DNA from: QHXN01 sp963785125
GTDB lineage: Bacteria > Acidobacteriota > Blastocatellia > Pyrinomonadales > Pyrinomonadaceae
Length of the DNA: 64,000 nt
Assembly (NCBI GenBank): GCA_963785125.1
Contig: CAWATU010000007.1
Location: forward strand, 806,001 to 870,000
Reading direction: 5' to 3'
The first letter of the stretch is position 1. Each line of letters begins with the position of its first letter. The translations under genes and the position numbers were made by a program. Shown piece after piece: positions 60,806-64,000 of this stretch. The notes below the pieces were generated by a model. The model was not told the DNA's origin and ran no database searches. It worked only from the letters and a program-made list of their open reading frames with translations.

Positions 60806-62560
60806 ATGACTTTTCAGTCGCGCTACGTGAACGTCGTTGCGTTAGCCGTCGCACTTCTCTTCTCCATCGTTCTCGTCCCGCACGTCAAAGCGCAGGGGCG
60901 GGTTAACGGGCGTGCGCGCGGCGGAACGCCGTGGTGGAAGCACGCCGTCTTTTACGAAATCTACCCGCGGAGTTTTAAGGACTCGAACGGCGACGGCGTA
61001 GGCGACCTGAACGGCATCACGTCGAGGCTCGACTATCTCGCGCGCCTCGGCGTAGACGCTGTCTGGATCACGCCCTTCTACCCCTCGCCGCAGGTGGACT
61101 TCGGCTACGACGTGAGCGACTACGAGGCCGTAGACCCGCAGTTCGGCACGCTCGCAGACTTTGACCGCCTCATCAAAGAGGCCCACCGGCGCAACATTCG
61201 CGTCGTCATCGACTTCGTGCTCAACCACACCTCCGACCAGCACCCCTTCTTCAAGGAGGCGCGCTCCTCGAAGACTTCGCGGAAACGCGACTGGTACATC
61301 TGGCGCGACCCGAAGCCCGACGGCTCGCGCCCCAACAACTGGTCATCGTCGTTCGGCCCCGTCGCGTGGACTTTGGACGAGAAGACGGGGCAGTTCTACT
61401 ACCATTACTTCTACCCGCAACAGCCTGAGCTGAACTGGCGCAACCCGGAAGTCGAGCGGCGCATGTTCGAGACCGTCCGGTTCTGGCTCAAGCGCGGCGC
61501 GGACGGCTTCCGCCTCGATGCCGTCAACTACCTCTACGAAGACTCGCAGTTGCGTGACAACCCGGTGCTGCCGGAGCTTCGCTTCGGCAGCACGACCGAG
61601 CACGAGCAGGAGAAGAAGTACAACCGCGACCTGCCCGAGGTGCAGGACGCCGTGGTGCGCCTGCGCGCCTTCAACGACTCGGTCAACCCGAAGAGCGTGC
61701 TCGTCGGCGAGGCGTACGTGCCGAAGTGGGAGGAGTTGATGCGCTACTACGGCCCCTCGGACAACGGCGTCCACCTCCCCTTCAACTTCTTCCTCGTGAT
61801 GGAGCCGGCGCGCTCGAAGCTCGACGCCAAAATCTTCCGCGACGTGATCGGGCAGAGCGAGCGGGCGCTCGCCGGGCGCTGGACGACCTATGTGCTCTCG
61901 AACCACGACATCCCGCGCCACTACGACCGCCTCGGCGACGGCAAGCACAACGACCTCATCGCGAAGCTGACCGCGACGATGTTGCTGACGCTGCGCGGCT
62001 CGCCGTTCCTCTACTACGGCGAGGAGATCGGGATGGTGACGACCGAGCCGAAGACGGTCGAGGAGGTGCGCGACCCAGTGGGCAAACGCTACTGGCCGCT
62101 GCGCAAAGGGCGCGACGGCGAGCGCACGCCGATGCAGTGGGACGCGACCGCTAACGCAGGCTTCACCAACGGGAACCCCTGGCTCCCCGCCCCGCCGAGC
62201 TACAGGGAGCGCAACGTAGACGCGCAGGAAGACGACCCCGACTCGCTCCTCAACTTCTACCGGCGGCTCATCGCGTTGCGCCGCCGCAGCCCCGCGCTCC
62301 TCGACGGCAGCTATGCCAGCATCGGCGACGACCCGCACGTCTACGCCTACCAGCGCCGCACGATCAAGCACCACGTCGTCGTTGCGCTCAACATGTCGGG
62401 CGAGCGCCGCACGTTCAAACTGCCTTCGCCGATGAGGACCGGCCCGTTCGTCTACCAGCTTGCGCTCAGCACTCTGCCGCGCACGGAGCCCCGCGGCATC
62501 TCGGGCGAGATGACCCTCGCACCTTTCGAGGCCGTCATCCTTGATGCGCGCGGGCTGTAG
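60806..62560 (+). CDS. Secreted GH13 alpha-glucosidase/amylase
   Basis: 584 residues. Signal peptide VVALAVALLFSIVLVPHVKA then Q. GH13 motifs in order: DFVLNHTSDQHPFF (region I), GFRLDAVNYLYED (nucleophile Asp238), VLVGEAYVPKW (acid/base Glu302), YVLSNHDIPRHYD (Asp368), with WWKHAVFYEIYPRSFKDSNG at the start and PLRKGRDGERTPMQWDATAN later. This is the oligo-1,6-glucosidase/alpha-glucosidase or trehalulose-type branch, acting on short alpha-glucans outside the cytoplasm. It lies between the glucokinase and the GH3 gene, which starts 12 bp after its stop. Confidence 0.93.
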   Translation: MTFQSRYVNVVALAVALLFSIVLVPHVKAQGRVNGRARGGTPWWKHAVFYEIYPRSFKDSNGDGVGDLNGITSRLDYLARLGVDAVWITPFYPSPQVDFGYDVSDYEAVDPQFGTLADFDRLIKEAHRRNIRVVIDFVLNHTSDQHPFFKEARSSKTSRKRDWYIWRDPKPDGSRPNNWSSSFGPVAWTLDEKTGQFYYHYFYPQQPELNWRNPEVERRMFETVRFWLKRGADGFRLDAVNYLYEDSQLRDNPVLPELRFGSTTEHEQEKKYNRDLPEVQDAVVRLRAFNDSVNPKSVLVGEAYVPKWEELMRYYGPSDNGVHLPFNFFLVMEPARSKLDAKIFRDVIGQSERALAGRWTTYVLSNHDIPRHYDRLGDGKHNDLIAKLTATMLLTLRGSPFLYYGEEIGMVTTEPKTVEEVRDPVGKRYWPLRKGRDGERTPMQWDATANAGFTNGNPWLPAPPSYRERNVDAQEDDPDSLLNFYRRLIALRRRSPALLDGSYASIGDDPHVYAYQRRTIKHHVVVALNMSGERRTFKLPSPMRTGPFVYQLALSTLPRTEPRGISGEMTLAPFEAVILDARGL

Positions 62561-62572
62561 GAGATTTCCCCT

Positions 62573-64000
62573 TTGAAGCAAACGGCGCGTCAACTGAGTC
62601 TCTTGCTCTGCCTCTCTGCCTTCCTGCTGCCGGCTCTGCCCGCCGTCGCGCAGACGAATGCGACGACGCCGGACTATCTCAACCCGCGTCTGCCCATCAA
62701 CCGGAGGGTTGACGACCTCGTCTCGCGGATGACGCCTGAAGAGAAAGTCGCGCAGATGATGAACAAGGCCCCGGCCATCGAGCGGCTCGGCGTCCCCTTC
62801 TATGAATGGTGGAACGAGGCGCTCCACGGCGTCGCCTACGCCGGCCACGCGACGGTCTTCCCGCAGGCCATCGGGCTCGGCGCGACGTGGAACGAGGAGT
62901 TGGTCAAGTCAGTCGCAACGGCCATCTCCGACGAGGCGCGCGCCAAGTATAACGACGCTGTCCGGCGTGACTTCCGCAAGCGTTTTTACGGTCTGACCTT
63001 CTGGTCGCCGAACATCAACATCTTCCGCGACCCGCGCTGGGGGCGAGGGCAGGAGACCTACGGCGAAGACCCTTATCTGACCTCGCGCCTCGGCGTCGCC
63101 TTCGTGCGTGGGATGCAGGGCGAAGACCCGCGCTATCTCAAGACCATCGCCACGCCGAAGCACTACGCCGTCCACAGCGGCCCCGAGTCGCAACGTCACA
63201 CCTTCGACGCGCGCCCGCCCGAGCGCGACCTCGAAGACACGTACCTGCCCGCCTTCCGCGCCGCGGTCGTCGAAGGCAAAGCCGGCTCCGTCATGTGCGC
63301 CTACAACCGTCTCAACGGCGAGCCGCTCTGCGCGAGCCCGCGAATGTTGCAGGAGGTCTTGCGCGACGCTTGGGGCTTCGGCGGCTACGTCGTCTCCGAC
63401 TGCGACGCCGTCGCAGACATCTACAAGAAGCACAACTTCAAGCCGACACAGGAGGAGGGCGTCGCCGTCGCCGTCAAGTCGGGCACAGACCTGACCTGCG
63501 GCTACGAGTATCAGGCGCTCCCGGCGGCGCTCAAACAGGGGCTCATCACGGAGGCCGAGATCGACACGGCGGTCAAACGTCTCTTCGAGGCACGCTTCCG
63601 TCTGGGGCTGTTCGACCCGCCGGAGTCTGTCCCTTACGCGCGCATCCCGCTTGAGGTGAACGACTCGGCCATCCACCGCGAGCTGGCCGCCCGCGCCGCG
63701 CGCGAATCCATCGTCCTCCTCAAGAACGAGCGGAACACGCTGCCGCTCAGGAAGGACTTGAAAACAATCGCCGTCATCGGCCCAAACGCCGACTCGCTCG
63801 AAGTGTTGCTGGGGAACTATCACGGCATCCCTTCTCGTTGGGTCACACCGCTCGAAGGCATCCGCCGCAAGGTCTCGCCGCAGACGCGCGTCACGTACGC
63901 GCTCGGGACGACGCTCACGGGCGACGCCATCCTGCCCGTCCCAGCCTCTTCACTCTTCCTGAACGAAGACAAGAGCACGCGCGGGCTCCGGGCCGAGTAC
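62573..64000 (+). CDS. Secreted GH3 beta-glucosidase/xylosidase, cut off by the window end
   Basis: The open frame runs from TTG 62573 to the window edge. AGGAGA lies nine bases before TTG, and a signal peptide follows (QLSLLLCLSAFLLPALPAVA then QT). GH3 motifs: RLGVPFYEWWNEALHGVAYA, FWSPNINIFRDPRWGRGQET, KHYAVHSGPESQRH and VVSDCDAVADIY with nucleophile Asp276. The WWNEALHG form is typical of the xylan 1,4-beta-xylosidase/beta-glucosidase branch. It is transcribed with the ROK and GH13 genes as a sugar-release and phosphorylation cluster. The C-terminal half is outside the window. Confidence 0.92.
   Translation, partial: MKQTARQLSLLLCLSAFLLPALPAVAQTNATTPDYLNPRLPINRRVDDLVSRMTPEEKVAQMMNKAPAIERLGVPFYEWWNEALHGVAYAGHATVFPQAIGLGATWNEELVKSVATAISDEARAKYNDAVRRDFRKRFYGLTFWSPNINIFRDPRWGRGQETYGEDPYLTSRLGVAFVRGMQGEDPRYLKTIATPKHYAVHSGPESQRHTFDARPPERDLEDTYLPAFRAAVVEGKAGSVMCAYNRLNGEPLCASPRMLQEVLRDAWGFGGYVVSDCDAVADIYKKHNFKPTQEEGVAVAVKSGTDLTCGYEYQALPAALKQGLITEAEIDTAVKRLFEARFRLGLFDPPESVPYARIPLEVNDSAIHRELAARAARESIVLLKNERNTLPLRKDLKTIAVIGPNADSLEVLLGNYHGIPSRWVTPLEGIRRKVSPQTRVTYALGTTLTGDAILPVPASSLFLNEDKSTRGLRAEY

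Noticed and set aside
61343..62848. 501-codon minus-strand frame
   Set aside because: Antisense shadow of the GH13 gene, whose four catalytic motifs are intact.

Overview
The window is high-GC bacterial chromosome. Its right part carries an ECF sigma/anti-sigma pair, two DUF4097 proteins, an ABC-2 exporter, a TPR protein and a ROK-GH13-GH3 sugar cluster, with GC-rich coding throughout. This gene mix best fits Acidobacteriota, probably the Blastocatellia/Pyrinomonadaceae side; that is inference from gene style, not a marker gene.

The main feature is a complete Tn7-like transposon at 5192-51316 (46,125 bp). Its ends start TGTAGGTTC (left) and TGTGAGTTC (right, minus strand). Each is followed, 12 nt in, by the first of several inward-pointing CATAARNTGAAA-type repeats, and the element is flanked by an exact 5-bp duplication, ACAAA (5187-5191 and 51317-51321). 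It sits a few bases past the stop codon of dcd (dCTP deaminase). The mobility genes are tnsA (38663-38010), tnsB (38007-35755), tnsC (35743-34826) and two tniQ/tnsD-like genes, all on the minus strand. The second tniQ is split by a clean IS630 insertion; removing that IS restores the frame exactly.

Cargo of the transposon: (a) 5.4-6.2 kb, debris including a CHAT-protease C-terminus and an acetyltransferase fragment. (b) 6.5-14.3 kb, a four-gene operon of effector-associated-domain (EAD) proteins: a trypsin-like/DNA-RNA nuclease fusion, a second trypsin-like protease, an EAD-ATPase and a 1240-residue EAD/pseudoprotease/STAND ATPase. (c) 14.5-14.8 kb, a DNA methyltransferase remnant. (d) 15.0-27.1 kb, a four-gene module with one Cap4/DUF4297-like nuclease and three large proteins I cannot assign. 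(e) 27.5-28.8 kb, one unassigned protein next to the tniQ genes. (f) 38.8-41.0 kb, IS982 and IS30 elements and a perfect 38-nt palindrome. (g) 41.3-44.1 kb, two XRE regulators, a secreted protein and small proteins. (h) 44.4-51.0 kb, a five-gene GTPase-centred conflict system (metallophosphoesterase, helical protein, two GTPases, GAP1-like protein).

Left of the transposon (1-5191) is a pile of older insertions: IS110, an IS3 element with an IS4-family element nested in the end of its orfB, an IS630 element, a TniQ/TnsD-like C-terminal fragment and a repeat/hairpin cluster that may be the end of an earlier transposon. Right of it (51.3-64 kb) is ordinary chromosome: dcd, the DUF4097/anti-sigma/sigma group, the ABC transporter and the glycoside cluster, whose GH3 gene runs off the window. 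Overall the window looks like a defence-island transposon parked at the 3' end of dcd.
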